A stretch of DNA of 58,174 nt from an uncultured Alteromonadales bacterium (GTDB lineage Bacteria > Pseudomonadota > Gammaproteobacteria > Pseudomonadales > Cellvibrionaceae): the NCBI GenBank assembly GCA_937864365.1, contig CALMJT010000071.1:1-58174 (forward strand). The letters are read 5' to 3'. Made by a program: the position numbers and the translations under genes. This document shows positions 1 through 10,295 of this stretch, piece after piece. A model generated the notes under the pieces. It was not told the origin of the DNA and did no database searches. It saw nothing but the letters and a program-made list of their open reading frames with translations. The stretch's first letter is position 1. Each line of letters starts with the position of its first letter.

Positions 1-720
1 CGCATCAGCTTTGGTAGAAACTACAAGCTGAGAACCGCCGTTAAATCCAAACCAACCCATCCATAGAATCAACATACCTAAAGCAGCTAAAGGTAAATTT
101 GAACCAGGAATCGCATTGATTGTGCCGTTAGGGCCGTATTTGCCTTTACGTGGACCAAGTACTAGAACACCTGCAAGAGCTGCCGCAGCACCCGCCATAT
201 GAACAATACCGGAGCCAGCGAAGTCTTGGAAGTTAGTTGCATCTTCCATACCCTTGATTTGGAACAGACCAAAAACAGGCTGACCACCCCAAGTCCAACT
301 ACCTTCCATTGGGTAGATAACACCGGTCATAACAACTGCGAACAACAAGAATGCCCAAAGCTTCATACGCTCAGCAACAGCACCAGAAACAATAGACATT
401 GCGGTTGCAACGAATACAACTTGGAAAAAGAAGTCAGCCGCGTTGGCATAACTTAACCCTGCATCACCACCAATACCCGATAGGAAAAATCCAAAATTGT
501 TACCTGAGTACATTATTTCATAGCCACACACCAAGAACATGGTGCAAGCAATCGCAAATAACGCAACGTTTTTAGTTAAAATCTCAGTGGTGTTTTTGGC
601 GCGAACCAAGCCTGACTCCAGCATGGCAAAACCCGCCGCCATCCACATCACTAACGCTCCGCACACAAGAAAATAGAATGTGTCCAGAGCGTACTGGAGT
701 TCATAAACATTGTTTTCCAT
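1..720 (-). CDS. amtB: Ammonium transporter AmtB, N-terminal 240 residues (cut by window edge)
   Basis: Reading frame runs from the ATG at 718-720 to the window edge without a stop, giving the first 240 residues of an Amt/MEP/Rh ammonium channel in the inner membrane. Family features seen: a conserved N-terminal block (AMLESGLVRAKN), several hydrophobic helices, and GSGIVHMAG, which carries the first pore histidine. The C-terminus, including the second pore histidine, lies outside. It follows glnK by 63 bp on the same strand, the classical glnK-amtB pair in which GlnK plugs the channel when ammonium is plentiful. It is not a copy of the second Amt near 53 kb, whose sequence is clearly different. 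Expected to be expressed under nitrogen limitation (family knowledge). Identity is secure. Confidence 0.95.
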   Translation of the reverse strand, partial: MENNVYELQYALDTFYFLVCGALVMWMAAGFAMLESGLVRAKNTTEILTKNVALFAIACTMFLVCGYEIMYSGNNFGFFLSGIGGDAGLSYANAADFFFQVVFVATAMSIVSGAVAERMKLWAFLLFAVVMTGVIYPMEGSWTWGGQPVFGLFQIKGMEDATNFQDFAGSGIVHMAGAAAALAGVLVLGPRKGKYGPNGTINAIPGSNLPLAALGMLILWMGWFGFNGGSQLVVSTKADA

Positions 721-783
721 AGCAGATCCCCAAGGCTCCAATTTATCGATTTTTTAAAACAAAATTCAGCATTAACTAGCTGC

Positions 784-1131
<348 letters not shown>

Positions 1132-1380
1132 CTAAAAATGTGCTTTAAGTTTGCCAGCGTGAAACGCTCGATTGTTGCTCAGACAGTTGGTGCAATATTT
1201 GGAAGCAACCACCCATTGCGAAAACTTGTTAGCCCCGCGAACAATTTCATCGATGTTAGGTTCGGTTGACCTGAGTCTGCACCACCACATCCGAACTTAT
1301 ATCTCTCTCTAAAAAATTAGAGTTTTGAATGTTGCAATCGCTAGGGGTCAAAATGCCGCGCTAAAAGCGCGGCAAATAAC

Positions 1381-2094
1381 TTAGAAAGTTTTGGTCCAAG
1401 AAATCCACGCTAATGGATCTTCTTCACCAGACTCTTCGTCAGCGTCGCTTAGAGAAATGGTGATATCACCCCAATCGCCGTACGACTTAGAAAGATCAAC
1501 TTGGAAGTAACCGTAGCTAACATCACCTACATCTGCGTCACCATCGTAATCGAAGTCGTAGTAACCGTAAGTAAGGCCCAATCCCCAGTCGTTACCTAGA
1601 TCAAAACCAGCGCCGAAGTAGTAGTGAGCGTCGCCTTCAACAAGAACGCCTGGCTCATCAACTTCACTGTTTACGGTGTAAGAAACACCAGCAGCAAAAA
1701 TGTTGTAGCTGAAGTCCAACAACAACTCACCAAAGTTTGCGTCATCAACTGTTGGGTATAGGTAATAGTTGTAAGTAACGCTATAACCTAAATCACCAGC
1801 TTCACCGGCATAGCCCAGGTACAAATCCACTTCGTTACTCTCGCCAGTTCTTGCTCCATCAGCATCACGACTATCGAAATCAGTGTTAGATAACCAGGTA
1901 CCTGCGAAGAAGCCGCTTTCGTCTGAGTAATCGATACCGCCAGAAACTGCAGCACCGCCAGCAGTTTGAGAAACGCCTCGCCAAACGTAGTCGCTTGATA
2001 AACCGATATTGGTACTTACTTCTGCCATGGCAGTTGTTGAACCCAATACAACAGCAGTGACAGCTCCAGCCATCAAACTTTTTGCCAATTTCAT
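1381..2094 (-). CDS. TorF-family putative outer-membrane porin (Gcw_chp family)
   Basis: 237 residues from the ATG at 2092-2094, chosen because GGAG lies 8-9 bases upstream; an in-frame TTG at 2109 would overlap that ribosome site. Begins with a signal peptide (MKLAKSLMAGAVTAVVLGST, cleavage after AMA), then EVSTNIGLSSDYVWRGVSQT, the typical start of this family (TIGR02001/PF09694). The rest alternates short beta-strand-like stretches with acidic turns and ends with an aromatic residue (SWTKTF), as outer-membrane barrels do. In many gammaproteobacteria this gene stands directly upstream of glnK-amtB, as here. Substrate unknown; a role in uptake of a nitrogen compound is only suggested by context. 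Confidence 0.85.
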   Translation of the reverse strand: MKLAKSLMAGAVTAVVLGSTTAMAEVSTNIGLSSDYVWRGVSQTAGGAAVSGGIDYSDESGFFAGTWLSNTDFDSRDADGARTGESNEVDLYLGYAGEAGDLGYSVTYNYYLYPTVDDANFGELLLDFSYNIFAAGVSYTVNSEVDEPGVLVEGDAHYYFGAGFDLGNDWGLGLTYGYYDFDYDGDADVGDVSYGYFQVDLSKSYGDWGDITISLSDADEESGEEDPLAWISWTKTF

Positions 2095-2903
2095 TCGTTG
2101 AGTCTCCAAAAGTGTGCTCTTTGATCTTGTAATTTTGACCGAGTATTTCTAAAAGAAGTGAGATAATCAGCCCGCTCACCGATTTAGCACTTGACATGCC
2201 AAAAGCACTTTTTTCATGCATTACAAAGACTTACCGCCATGTTCTCACCACTGCGGGCGCGTCCATATTGGTAATGCTTATAACGAAATGCATTAAATTG
2301 CGACAAATATCACGTACAAGTACATTTACAGTGCGTGTGAACTATAAACAAAGAGTTTGGTATTTTCACCAGTAGATTTTTCATTAATGGAACTATCCAT
2401 CAAATCAAAACATCACCAAAAAAGGTCACTTTGTGATCAAATCTCTTCTGAAAACTCAAAAAACTTTAATTTTCTTAGAATTTAGAAAGATATTTTGAAG
2501 GGAAACTGCAAATAGGAAGCACCAAAATAACGCAAATCGATGATTTGACTAGCCAATTCAGGGCAGTAATACTTTGTGAACTAAATCAGAAAATTAAACA
2601 CTTATGAAAAATAATTAGATAGCTTGAGCTATATCCAAAAAAACCTCACCTAAACCAAGCCCACAAATACGCCCAAAAACTGTTTACTTAAAAGAGCTCT
2701 CATTAACTCCGCCATGATTTAATCAAAGGACAAAAGTTAAAACGCACTTTCCATTTTCTTCTCAACTTCAATTACATACGACTCTTGGAGTTGCTAACGC
2801 CTGACTGTATTGCGAAAACATTGGTAGCGAACGTTTTTAAAAACCGCAGGCATAATGACATAATAGCCAACTTCCTATTAACGATGACATTCGGCCTCAG
2901 TTT
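2095..2903. other. Long AT-rich spacer between the divergent porin and ubiK genes
   Basis: No reading frame with coding character is visible. The spacer must hold the promoters of the porin (leftward) and ubiK (rightward). It also contains an eroded copy of the dispersed hairpin repeat at about 2694-2822, listed separately. Confidence 0.6.
2694..2822 (+). repeat. Dispersed five-hairpin repeat, degenerate copy (forward orientation)
   Basis: Matches the left two thirds of the family in the same order as the copy at 24745: CTCTCATTAACTCCGCCATGATTTAATC, with an internal run ending ATTTAATCAAAGGACA, then the fourth-hairpin remnant (CCATTTTCTTCTCAACTTCA) and an AATTACATACGACTCTTG stretch. The right end is worn beyond clear recognition, so the right boundary is approximate. 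Confidence 0.55.
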
Positions 2904-3122
2904 ATGAATCCATTTGAAGATCTAATTAATAAAATACCGAATCCTCTCTCTAATCCTGTATTCGACTCCATCATTGAGAAAGTCATCCAAGAACACAAAT
3001 TAGTAAGCCGAGTTGAATTCGATGCTCAAACCAAAGTACTGGAACAAACAGAAGCACGAGTCAAAGAGTTAGAAGCGCTCGTTACAGCACTTGAACTAAA
3101 GCTTTCTAGCCAGCAAAGTTAA
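2904..3122 (+). CDS. ubiK: UbiK-type ubiquinone biosynthesis accessory factor (BMFP/YqiC)
   Basis: 72 residues; starts MNPFEDLINKIPNPL and has an amphipathic middle followed by a coiled-coil C-terminal half (TEARVKELEALVTALELKL), the plan of the BMFP/YqiC family. UbiK is needed for efficient aerobic ubiquinone synthesis with the UbiJ lipid-binding factor and can trimerise on membranes (family knowledge). Its place between glnK-amtB and comM agrees with Pseudomonas gene order. No strong ribosome site is seen, but no other start is available without truncating the conserved N-terminus. Confidence 0.85.
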   Translation: MNPFEDLINKIPNPLSNPVFDSIIEKVIQEHKLVSRVEFDAQTKVLEQTEARVKELEALVTALELKLSSQQS

Positions 3123-3404
3123 GGCAATGCGTTTGGCGCCCAATGTAAAGGGCGCTGCTTTAGAAGATCACATAATCGCGAGCACCTGCACAGAGCGCAC
3201 AATTTGTTCAGACATGAACAAAATACAGTTTTAGTGTCCTGCCTGACCAACGCCTTCTGCCGGATTCCGATCTAAACTCACCCCTAAACTCAATGCGATA
3301 TTACTGATCTACACCTCTTCTCCTAGAAAACCGAAAAACAGGCATAAATAGCTTTTAACGACTACGCTTACTATTCATCTCTCTTGCGCCAAGGTAGCCA
3401 ACGA

Positions 3405-4490
3405 ATGTTTGTACTAGCGTCGTCGCTCACGAAACAACAATCCGAAAATGAGCAGTTAAGCCGAAAGATCCGAGAACTAGAAGACGAGTTATCGTCATTG
3501 CGGATGGAAAACCAAGCTCTCAGCGCGCAAGCGGATGATTCAGGCGGCTCGCCACAATCGTTATTCAAAGATCAACTTATTCACAACCTGTTGAGATCGC
3601 TCTACCAAATCAGTGGTATTCGTCAAACCGTGTTCGAGTCTTTTGAACGCGTAGAGAAGCAGACAACCACGGTAGCCAGTATCAATAACTTGTTCGACGT
3701 TTCTTCAACGTCTCTCCACGATATTATTCGTTCAATGCAAGGAATGGGGCATCGTATGTCTGGCATGACAACCAGTATTGCCGGGCTTTCAGATACCGCG
3801 GGAAGCATCAACGATTTCGTATCGACTATCACAAGCATTTCCGATCAAACGAACTTGCTCGCTTTAAACGCAGCTATCGAGGCCGCGCGCGCCGGTGATT
3901 CGGGACGGGGTTTTAGTGTGGTGGCCGATGAGGTGAGATCGCTTGCTAACGAAACCAATAAATCAGCGAGTGAAGTTTCAGAATTGGTCAAAAACATCAT
4001 CAATTCGACCAAGTCTGCGGTGGTTTCTGTTGATGAAATCAAATCCAACAACGAAGAGCTTTCTTCAGGGGTTACCAACCTAAACCAGCACTATTCTTTG
4101 ATCGTTGATAACTGTAAGTCGATCACCAACACAATCACCGAATCAGCACACAAGTCTTTTATACAGACCGTTAAACTCGATCATATTGTGTGGAAGGGAG
4201 ACGTCTATGCTTGCGTTTCTGGTGAATCGTCGAAATCTATCAGTGAATTTACCAACCACCACAGTTGCCGATTGGGTCAATGGTGCGACCAGCAAAATCA
4301 CACGCCTGTTGGTCAAAAACCCGCCTTCAAAAAACTCCATACTCCGCATCAAGAGATACACAACCACGGAGTTGCGGCATTGGAAGCCTCCAGAAATGGC
4401 GATCAGAAAAAAGTTGTGGAACATTTGAGCTTGATGGAATCCGCCAGCGAAAAAATGATGTCCTTACTGGAGGAACTGAGCGAGACTTGA
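3405..4490 (+). CDS. Soluble methyl-accepting chemotaxis protein with C-terminal CZB zinc-binding domain
   Basis: 361 residues from the ATG at 3405 (AAGG about 10 bases upstream; an in-frame TTG at 3384 is an alternative). No transmembrane segment or signal peptide. Order of parts: N-terminal coiled coil (about 5-45), an MCP signalling region with the conserved hairpin tip around [20 protein letters not shown] and [13 protein letters not shown], and a C-terminal CZB domain (about 250-350) with the spaced Zn ligands [15 protein letters not shown] and [13 protein letters not shown] receptors sense cytoplasmic zinc or oxidants such as hypochlorous acid (family knowledge). No che genes are nearby, so its array or output cannot be read from context. 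Confidence 0.88.
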   Translation: MFVLASSLTKQQSENEQLSRKIRELEDELSSLRMENQALSAQADDSGGSPQSLFKDQLIHNLLRSLYQISGIRQTVFESFERVEKQTTTVASINNLFDVSSTSLHDIIRSMQGMGHRMSGMTTSIAGLSDTAGSINDFVSTITSISDQTNLLALNAAIEAARAGDSGRGFSVVADEVRSLANETNKSASEVSELVKNIINSTKSAVVSVDEIKSNNEELSSGVTNLNQHYSLIVDNCKSITNTITESAHKSFIQTVKLDHIVWKGDVYACVSGESSKSISEFTNHHSCRLGQWCDQQNHTPVGQKPAFKKLHTPHQEIHNHGVAALEASRNGDQKKVVEHLSLMESASEKMMSLLEELSET

Positions 4491-4704
4491 TAAACACAAG
4501 TAAAGGAAGCCGATAAAGTCTATTGATCCATGCAGACGTCTTCAGTCTTAGCGATCAATAACGTTCGTAGAGCGCTTATATTACTTACTTATTCTATAAA
4601 TTCAGACGAAAGTTTAAAACACCATCTAATTTAGACAGATCGGCGAAATTCCATTAAATTTGGGCTCATTTATCAACAAATAGCCTCAATGGAGTGAAGC
4701 CAAA

Positions 4705-6198
4705 ATGTCCCTGGCCGTTGTCCTGACCCGCGCCCAACATGGCGTCAATGCACCACAGGTAACCGTCGAGGTTCATCTTTCGAGTGGATTACCCAGCCTG
4801 AATATCGTTGGATTACCAGAGACGGCCGTTAAAGAATCCAAAGAGCGCGTACGAAGCGCGTTGCTCAACAGCCACTTCGAGTTTCCGGCAAGAAGAGTCA
4901 CCATAAATCTTGCCCCAGCAGATCTTCCCAAAGAAGGCGGTCGCTACGATCTTGCTATTGCGCTAGGCATATTAGTCGCTTCAGATCAACTGCCCGCACA
5001 GTGCATTGCAGACGCAGAATTTTACGGCGAGCTAGCGCTTTCAGGAGAAATACGCCCGATTCGCGGGATTATCCCCGCCGCAATAACCTGCCTGGAGGCT
5101 GGGCGATCACTGTACGGATCACAGAAAAACGAGCAAGAACTGGCATTAATTGAAGGCTTGAATTGCTTTGCAGTAGATAACCTCCTCAATTTATGCGCCT
5201 TATTAAAACAGCAAATTCAATGGCCAAAACCTAAGGCAGAACGTTACGCCTCTGAAGTAAGCCATCTGGACCTCTCCGAGGTGAAAGGTCAGCATCAAGC
5301 CAAGAGAGCCTTGCTCGTCGCAGCAGCCGGAAGGCACAACTTGCTGTATTTCGGTCCTCCCGGAACGGGTAAAACCCTATTGGCGAAAAGATTACCGGGA
5401 ATAATGCCCTCGCTTACCAGTAGTGAAGCTCTCAAGGTCGCGGCGGTGTATTCGGTTGCAGGAATGAACCATCACCTCTGGCAACAGCCACCACTGCGCT
5501 CGCCACACAACAGCTCATCAATGGCGGCGATGGTTGGTGGAGGATCAAATCCAAAGCCCGGCGAAATTTCTTTGGCTCATCTCGGCGTTTTATTTCTCGA
5601 CGAGTTCCCAGAGTTCCCGCGCCAGGTCCTTGAAGTACTGAGAGAACCTCTTGAATCTGGCCAAATCAATATTGCTCGCGCCAATCATCGCGTTACCTAT
5701 CCAGCTAACTTCCAACTCATTGCCGCAATGAATCCGTGCCCTTGTGGGTATCTTCACAGTGAAAGATGTCGTTGCACTCCAGATCAAGTACGGAAATATC
5801 GGCAGAAAATCTCAGGCCCAATTTTGGATCGCATTGATTTGCAGATTGCCGTTAGCACTCTAAAACCCAGCGAACTGCATCAGCAAGATTCTGGCATGGG
5901 CAGCAAAGAAGCCCGCGCCTGTGTAGTGAAAGCCCGAGCAAGACAAATTGATCGCCAAGGCAAACCCAATGCCGAGCTCAGCAATAAAGAACTGGAACGC
6001 ATATGCATTCTTTCGCGCGAACAAATGACACGATTGGAAAACGCTATTCAAAAAATGCAGTTATCGGCTCGCGCATATCATCGAACACTGAAAGTCGCCC
6101 GAACCATTGCCGACCTCGCCGACAGTGACAACATCGAAAATCAACACATCATGGAGGCGCTCAGCTACCGGCAACTGGAGCGCCAGAAAAGCAGCTAG
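4705..6198 (+). CDS. comM: YifB/ComM family Mg-chelatase-like AAA+ ATPase
   Basis: 497 residues, the usual length. N-terminal ChlI-like domain (about 1-170, with VTINLAPADLPKEG), then an AAA+ module with Walker A GPPGTGKT at residues 217-224, Walker B LFLDEFPEF, the MAAMVGGG and MNPCPCGY blocks, and a C-terminal Mg-chelatase lid domain (RAYHRTLKVARTIADLA). ComM is a hexameric DNA helicase that drives branch migration when foreign DNA is integrated during natural transformation (known for Vibrio and Acinetobacter). Stands alone; an ATG preceded by GGAGTG gives the start. Its presence does not prove competence, since the gene is widespread. Confidence 0.93.
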   Translation: MSLAVVLTRAQHGVNAPQVTVEVHLSSGLPSLNIVGLPETAVKESKERVRSALLNSHFEFPARRVTINLAPADLPKEGGRYDLAIALGILVASDQLPAQCIADAEFYGELALSGEIRPIRGIIPAAITCLEAGRSLYGSQKNEQELALIEGLNCFAVDNLLNLCALLKQQIQWPKPKAERYASEVSHLDLSEVKGQHQAKRALLVAAAGRHNLLYFGPPGTGKTLLAKRLPGIMPSLTSSEALKVAAVYSVAGMNHHLWQQPPLRSPHNSSSMAAMVGGGSNPKPGEISLAHLGVLFLDEFPEFPRQVLEVLREPLESGQINIARANHRVTYPANFQLIAAMNPCPCGYLHSERCRCTPDQVRKYRQKISGPILDRIDLQIAVSTLKPSELHQQDSGMGSKEARACVVKARARQIDRQGKPNAELSNKELERICILSREQMTRLENAIQKMQLSARAYHRTLKVARTIADLADSDNIENQHIMEALSYRQLERQKSS

Positions 6199-6219
6199 AT
6201 CGTATCTTTACTCAAAAAG

Positions 6220-6651
6220 CTAGGGAAAGTCGAAGCCAAACGCATTTCCTCCGGAGCGAGTTTTTGACCCCTTCGAGCCATCCACCCGGATATCAAACTC
6301 TCGAATCCGACCAGAACTCGCTACTTCACAACTGACGTAGCCATTTTCAATTTGCCGATTATCCATATTGAAATTGGCTTTAATAAAAATGAGATGTTTT
6401 TTTCTCTCGGAATCGTATCGAGTGGAAAGATTATCCATGCTGTAGGACTGTAACTGATCGCCTACCTCTTCTCGCAAACGACGGCTGCAAGATAAATAGG
6501 CGTCAGTCATGGTGACATTGACGTAACCTTCCGATGCGCTTTCCCGACCGCCAATCACAATCAAAGTCGTAAAACCCACCGAAGCAAACACCAACAAAGT
6601 GATGAGTATGGTAATAAGCAGGTGATTATGACGAGTATCAGACTTTTCCAA
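6220..6651 (-). CDS. Small single-pass membrane protein of unknown function
   Basis: 143 residues from a TTG at 6649-6651, with no ATG before residue 47 and a stop just upstream, so a TTG start is required. A short polar N-terminus is followed by one membrane helix (about 11-33, LLITILITLLVFASVGFTTL) and a roughly 110-residue soluble part, probably periplasmic. The soluble part has two cysteines (LSCSRR and YVSCEV) that could pair. I recognise no family. It is convergent with comM (21-bp gap) and lies upstream of thiI on the same strand. Coding character is supported by the membrane helix followed by a balanced soluble domain. Confidence 0.6.
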   Translation of the reverse strand: MEKSDTRHNHLLITILITLLVFASVGFTTLIVIGGRESASEGYVNVTMTDAYLSCSRRLREEVGDQLQSYSMDNLSTRYDSERKKHLIFIKANFNMDNRQIENGYVSCEVASSGRIREFDIRVDGSKGSKTRSGGNAFGFDFP

Positions 6652-6816
6652 AGGCTACTTCCACAAAATGGCTCTGTTTAAAGTTTAGACCAACAGGCAC
6701 AAACCAGTGAAAATTAAGACCTTCTTCAAGAACAACTGAAAACAAATAAAAACGACAAATACGATTTGTTTAAGCGAGGTCACCGCCAAAAGAGCGCCGC
6801 GACCCGCGCCTAACAC

Positions 6817-8271
6817 TTATGATTTTGGACGATATACACCGAAATTCCCGGCTCCAGAATTCAGCAAGTGGCTGGCATGAAGGCGACTCATAACGCCCTG
6901 ATCGCAATACAGAAGATATTGAGCCTTGGGCAACTGATCAACCTCTTTGGCCAACGCATAAAATGGAATCACGAGACTGCGCCCAGCCTCCACCGCAAGC
7001 GGCGATTTTTCAACCTCATCGGGATGACGAATATCAATGACCACACTATCGGTCGGTAAATAAGAAAACTCATCGACGAGCAAGTCTTCATCACTGACAT
7101 TCATAACCTCGTCAATTGACTCAACTTTAGCTTTGTTTATTGCTCGTTCCAGCACCTCAAAGTCAAAATTCTCTTCATCGGCCTTAATCTTGTCGGCGTG
7201 AGCACGAGTCGTTGGCCGCTTAGAAATCACTCCGCAGTATTCCGGCATACTCGCAGCAAACCCTTCGGCGCCGATCTGACGAGCAATATTAATAATGTCG
7301 CCTTTATCCATGGTAATTAAAGGACGCAGCACTAAGGTGTCTGTGACCCGATCAATCATGGTCAAATTAGCCAAGGTTTGAGACGAAACCTGCGCGACAC
7401 TCTCTCCGGTCACAAGCGCTTCAATACCTTGATGCTCGGCAACAACAGATGCTGCTCGCAACATCATGCGTTTCAGAATAACGCCCATATTTCCCTGAGA
7501 TACGTTTTCTAGAATCTCGCCAACCACTTCTTCAAAAGGCACAGTGACAAACCTAACTCGATGCGAGGCTCCGAAACGATTCCAAAGGTAATATGCGACC
7601 TCTTTGCAACCTAGCTCGTGATCACGGCCACCCAAATTGAAAAAACAATAATGGGTTTTTAGGCCGCGCTTGATCGTTAGGTAACTGGCGACGGTGGAAT
7701 CGAAACCGCCGGATATCAAAGACAAAACAGGGTCTTGCGTGCCCAAAGGAAAACCACCAAGACCAGACTTTCGATCACGCACCACATACACAGTGTCGTT
7801 TTTAATTTCGAGATTAACCGTGATGTCTGGATCTTTTAATCTCACACCCGCAGCTTCAGAATATTGATTCAGACCACCACCGACGTATCGCTCCACATCG
7901 ATGGAGGTGAAATCGTGCTTACCGCTGCGCTTTACGCGCACACAGAAGGTCTTGCCAGCCAAAGTATCTAGCCAAACCTCCGCGGTACGCTCGTAAATAT
8001 CGTGCATCGTTTGATAAGTAAATGCAGACACCTCGTAAAAAAACGCAACACCGGGTGTTGAGGCTAAAATTTGCTTCACAGCAAGATTCAGCGATTCGTT
8101 GTCGGAGTCACAATAGACATCGATTTTCTCCCAATCTCGGGTAACACGTGCTCCGCCATCGTGACGACGAATCAGTGTTCGCAAGTTATTTTGCAACTGG
8201 CGAGTAAATCGTTTGCGCACCGGGGCGCTTTTTATGGTTATTTCGGGGAATAATTTAACTATGAAATGCAT
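6817..8271 (-). CDS. thiI: tRNA 4-thiouridine / thiazole sulfurtransferase ThiI with rhodanese domain
   Basis: 484 residues. N-terminal ferredoxin-like and THUMP domains (about 1-165), PP-loop ATP pyrophosphatase with SGGFDST at about residues 188-194, and a C-terminal rhodanese domain whose LLYCDQGVMS loop places the persulfide cysteine at residue 456, the same number as in E. coli ThiI. It makes s4U8 in tRNA and can pass sulfur to thiamin thiazole synthesis. It is divergent from glnA, as in Pseudomonas and relatives. No thiamin genes accompany it, so the tRNA role is the safe call. Confidence 0.95.
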   Translation of the reverse strand: MHFIVKLFPEITIKSAPVRKRFTRQLQNNLRTLIRRHDGGARVTRDWEKIDVYCDSDNESLNLAVKQILASTPGVAFFYEVSAFTYQTMHDIYERTAEVWLDTLAGKTFCVRVKRSGKHDFTSIDVERYVGGGLNQYSEAAGVRLKDPDITVNLEIKNDTVYVVRDRKSGLGGFPLGTQDPVLSLISGGFDSTVASYLTIKRGLKTHYCFFNLGGRDHELGCKEVAYYLWNRFGASHRVRFVTVPFEEVVGEILENVSQGNMGVILKRMMLRAASVVAEHQGIEALVTGESVAQVSSQTLANLTMIDRVTDTLVLRPLITMDKGDIINIARQIGAEGFAASMPEYCGVISKRPTTRAHADKIKADEENFDFEVLERAINKAKVESIDEVMNVSDEDLLVDEFSYLPTDSVVIDIRHPDEVEKSPLAVEAGRSLVIPFYALAKEVDQLPKAQYLLYCDQGVMSRLHASHLLNSGAGNFGVYRPKS

Positions 8272-8403
8272 GTACCGCTCGCATCGAATGCAAAAAGATC
8301 AGAATTTGACAATTATAAGGCAATGAATTGATTTACACACATTCCAACGGAAGCCAATGACATGTAGCATAGGCAGCCTCGGAAACTATGCTTAAGTCTC
8401 TAG

Positions 8404-8440
8404 CGCACCACATTGATGCCGCGGCACCAAAATTAAGCAT
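8404..8440 (+). promoter_or_regulatory. Two tandem NtrC-like sites upstream of glnA
   Basis: GCAC-N7-ATGC at 8405-8419 and GCAC-N7-AAGC at 8424-8438 each resemble the GCAC-N7-GTGC core of NtrC enhancer sites, with 3/4 and 2/4 matches in the right half. They lie about 90-120 bp upstream of the sigma-54 element at 8525, the usual enhancer distance. The sites are imperfect; the assignment rests on spacing and context. Confidence 0.4.
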
Positions 8441-8524
8441 AATATTGTTTGATATAACTTCTATCTCTATCTGCCAAGTCAATGGCTGCGGCATCTTAAT
8501 AATGTTCAGCTTTGATAAAATCTA

Positions 8525-8540
8525 TGGCATATTGATTGCT
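8525..8540 (+). promoter_or_regulatory. Sigma-54 promoter of glnA
   Basis: TGGCAT-ATTGA-TTGCT matches the -24/-12 consensus TGGCAC-N5-TTGCW at 10 of 11 informative positions, with exact GG-N10-GC spacing. Transcription would start near 8551, leaving a leader of about 130 bases before the glnA ATG. This fits NtrC-activated glnA expression with ntrBC encoded just downstream. Confidence 0.8.
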
Positions 8541-8682
8541 TCATAATGATGCACTAATAACCAGCCGGTTGATTTTGTGCACATCCAAGAGCAGTTTATC
8601 AACCACGAGCATTGGGCTAAATGCGCTAATTCAGCCTATGAACTCTTCACACCTATTCTGGCGCAGCCATTTTGGAGGAAAC

Positions 8683-10089
8683 ATGTCAGAGCAGACTCTG
8701 AACTTAATAAAAGACAACGAAGTTAAGTGGGTTGACCTACGCTTCACCGACACCAAAGGTAAAGAACAACACGTAACTATTCCTTCATTTGAAGTTAAAG
8801 ACGACTTCTTTACCGAAGGTAAAATGTTCGACGGTTCTTCTATCGCCGGCTGGAAAGGCATTAACGAGTCTGACATGATTTTGATGCCGGACGATAGCAC
8901 TAGCTTCCTTGATCCGTTCACTGACGAAGCAACTGTTGTTATCCGCTGCAACATCGTTGAGCCTTCAACTGGCGAAGGTTACAACCGTGACCCACGCTCT
9001 ATTGCAATGCGCGCCGAAGAATACTTGAAGTCTACTGGTTTAGGTGACACCGCTTTCTTTGGTCCAGAACCAGAATTCTTCATCTTTGATGACATCAAGT
9101 GGGGCGCAGACATGTCTGGCGCTTTCTACAAAATCAGCTCTGAAGAAGCCGCTTGGGAATCTGGTCGCGAAATGATCGATGGTAACATGGGTCACCGTCC
9201 AGGCGTTAAAGGTGGTTACTTCCCAGTTCCTCCAGTAGATTCACTACACGACATCCGTGGTGCAATGTGTAACGCTGCAGAAGCTATGGGCTTGGTGATC
9301 GAAGTTCACCACCACGAAGTAGGTACTGCTGGTCAGTGTGAAATCGGCGTTGGCGCCAACACCCTAACCAAGAAAGCTGACGAAGTTCAAATCCTTAAGT
9401 ATGCCGTACACAACGTTGCTGCTGCTTATGGCAAAACTGCGACCTTCATGCCTAAGCCACTTGTTGGCGACAACGGTAGCGGCATGCACGTTCACCAATC
9501 TTTCGTTAAAGATGGCGTGAACCAATTCGCTGGCGATACCTACGCAGGCCTTTCTGAAACTGCTCTTTTCTACATCGGCGGTATCATCAAGCACGCTAAA
9601 GCATTGAACGCTTTCTGTAACGCTTCTACCAACTCTTACAAGCGTTTGGTTCCAGGCTACGAAGCTCCAGTGATCCTTGCTTACTCTGCACGTAACCGCT
9701 CTGCTTCTATTCGTATTCCTTACGTTGCTAGCACCAAAGGTCGTCGTATCGAGACTCGCTTCCCAGACTCTACCGCTAACCCATACTTGGCGTTCGCAGC
9801 ATTGTTGATGGCCGGTCTTGACGGTGTTATCAACAAGATTCACCCTGGAGATTCAGCAGATAAAGACCTTTACGATCTTCCTCCAGAAGAGTTGGCAGAA
9901 TACCCAACCGTATGCTCTTCATTAGAAGAAGCACTTTCTAATCTTGACGCTGACCGTGAGTTCTTAAAAGCAGGTGGTGTATTCGATGACGACATGATCG
10001 ATGCATACATTTCGCTTAAGAAAGAAGAAGTTGAGATGTTGAACATGACAACTCACCCGATCGAATTCTCTATGTACTACAGCGTGTAA
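8683..10089 (+). CDS. glnA: Glutamine synthetase type I
   Basis: 468 residues from the ATG at 8683 with GGAGGAAAC just before it; frames extended further upstream run through the promoter and are not genuine. Class I GS signatures are present: FDGSSIAGW, the ATP/metal segment [30 protein letters not shown] and the NRSASIRIP block. Tyr397 in [10 protein letters not shown] is the adenylylation site, so the enzyme should be of the adenylylated GSI-beta type. It makes glutamine from glutamate and ammonia using ATP, as a dodecamer. A sigma-54 promoter lies upstream and a strong terminator follows. Confidence 0.98.
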   Translation: MSEQTLNLIKDNEVKWVDLRFTDTKGKEQHVTIPSFEVKDDFFTEGKMFDGSSIAGWKGINESDMILMPDDSTSFLDPFTDEATVVIRCNIVEPSTGEGYNRDPRSIAMRAEEYLKSTGLGDTAFFGPEPEFFIFDDIKWGADMSGAFYKISSEEAAWESGREMIDGNMGHRPGVKGGYFPVPPVDSLHDIRGAMCNAAEAMGLVIEVHHHEVGTAGQCEIGVGANTLTKKADEVQILKYAVHNVAAAYGKTATFMPKPLVGDNGSGMHVHQSFVKDGVNQFAGDTYAGLSETALFYIGGIIKHAKALNAFCNASTNSYKRLVPGYEAPVILAYSARNRSASIRIPYVASTKGRRIETRFPDSTANPYLAFAALLMAGLDGVINKIHPGDSADKDLYDLPPEELAEYPTVCSSLEEALSNLDADREFLKAGGVFDDDMIDAYISLKKEEVEMLNMTTHPIEFSMYYSV

Positions 10090-10118
10090 TCACTGCTTTA
10101 GTTTTCGAGAAAACGCTC

Positions 10119-10147
10119 AAAAGCCCTGGCATACGCCGGGGCTTTTT
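10119..10147 (+). terminator. Rho-independent terminator of glnA
   Basis: 12-bp stem AAAAGCCCTGGC / GCCGGGGCTTTT (one G-T pair) with loop ATAC, followed by a T run; it begins 30 bases after the glnA stop. Confidence 0.9.
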
Positions 10148-10199
10148 TGTTTGCAAGATTTTTAAATTAAGCCGCGAACAGATCACAAACTTAGCGTGT

Positions 10200-10256
10200 C
10201 AAATACACTAATCTACGAGTCTAACGATACAAATACACAGTAACTTGGTGTATTTG
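10200..10256 (+). promoter_or_regulatory. Repeated CAAATACAC motif with inverted repeat upstream of the DUF4124 gene
   Basis: CAAATACAC occurs at 10200-10208 and 10230-10238, and its exact inverse GTGTATTTG at 10248-10256, making a 9-9-9 inverted repeat plus a third half-site 40 bases before the coding start. It looks like an operator for a dimeric regulator, but the regulator is not identifiable. Confidence 0.35.
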
Positions 10257-10295
10257 CTATTGGTGAGAGATGTTAGTTATTGGATAACCATTACC

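Noticed and set aside
1141-1156. Sigma-54-like TGGCAA-N5-AAGCA upstream of glnK
   Set aside because: Spacing of GG and GC is right, but the predicted transcription start would fall inside the glnK ribosome site, and TT at -14/-15 is missing.
1278-1293. CGGATG-N5-GTGCA as an alternative sigma-54 site for glnK
   Set aside because: Only the GG and GC elements match well; too weak to annotate.
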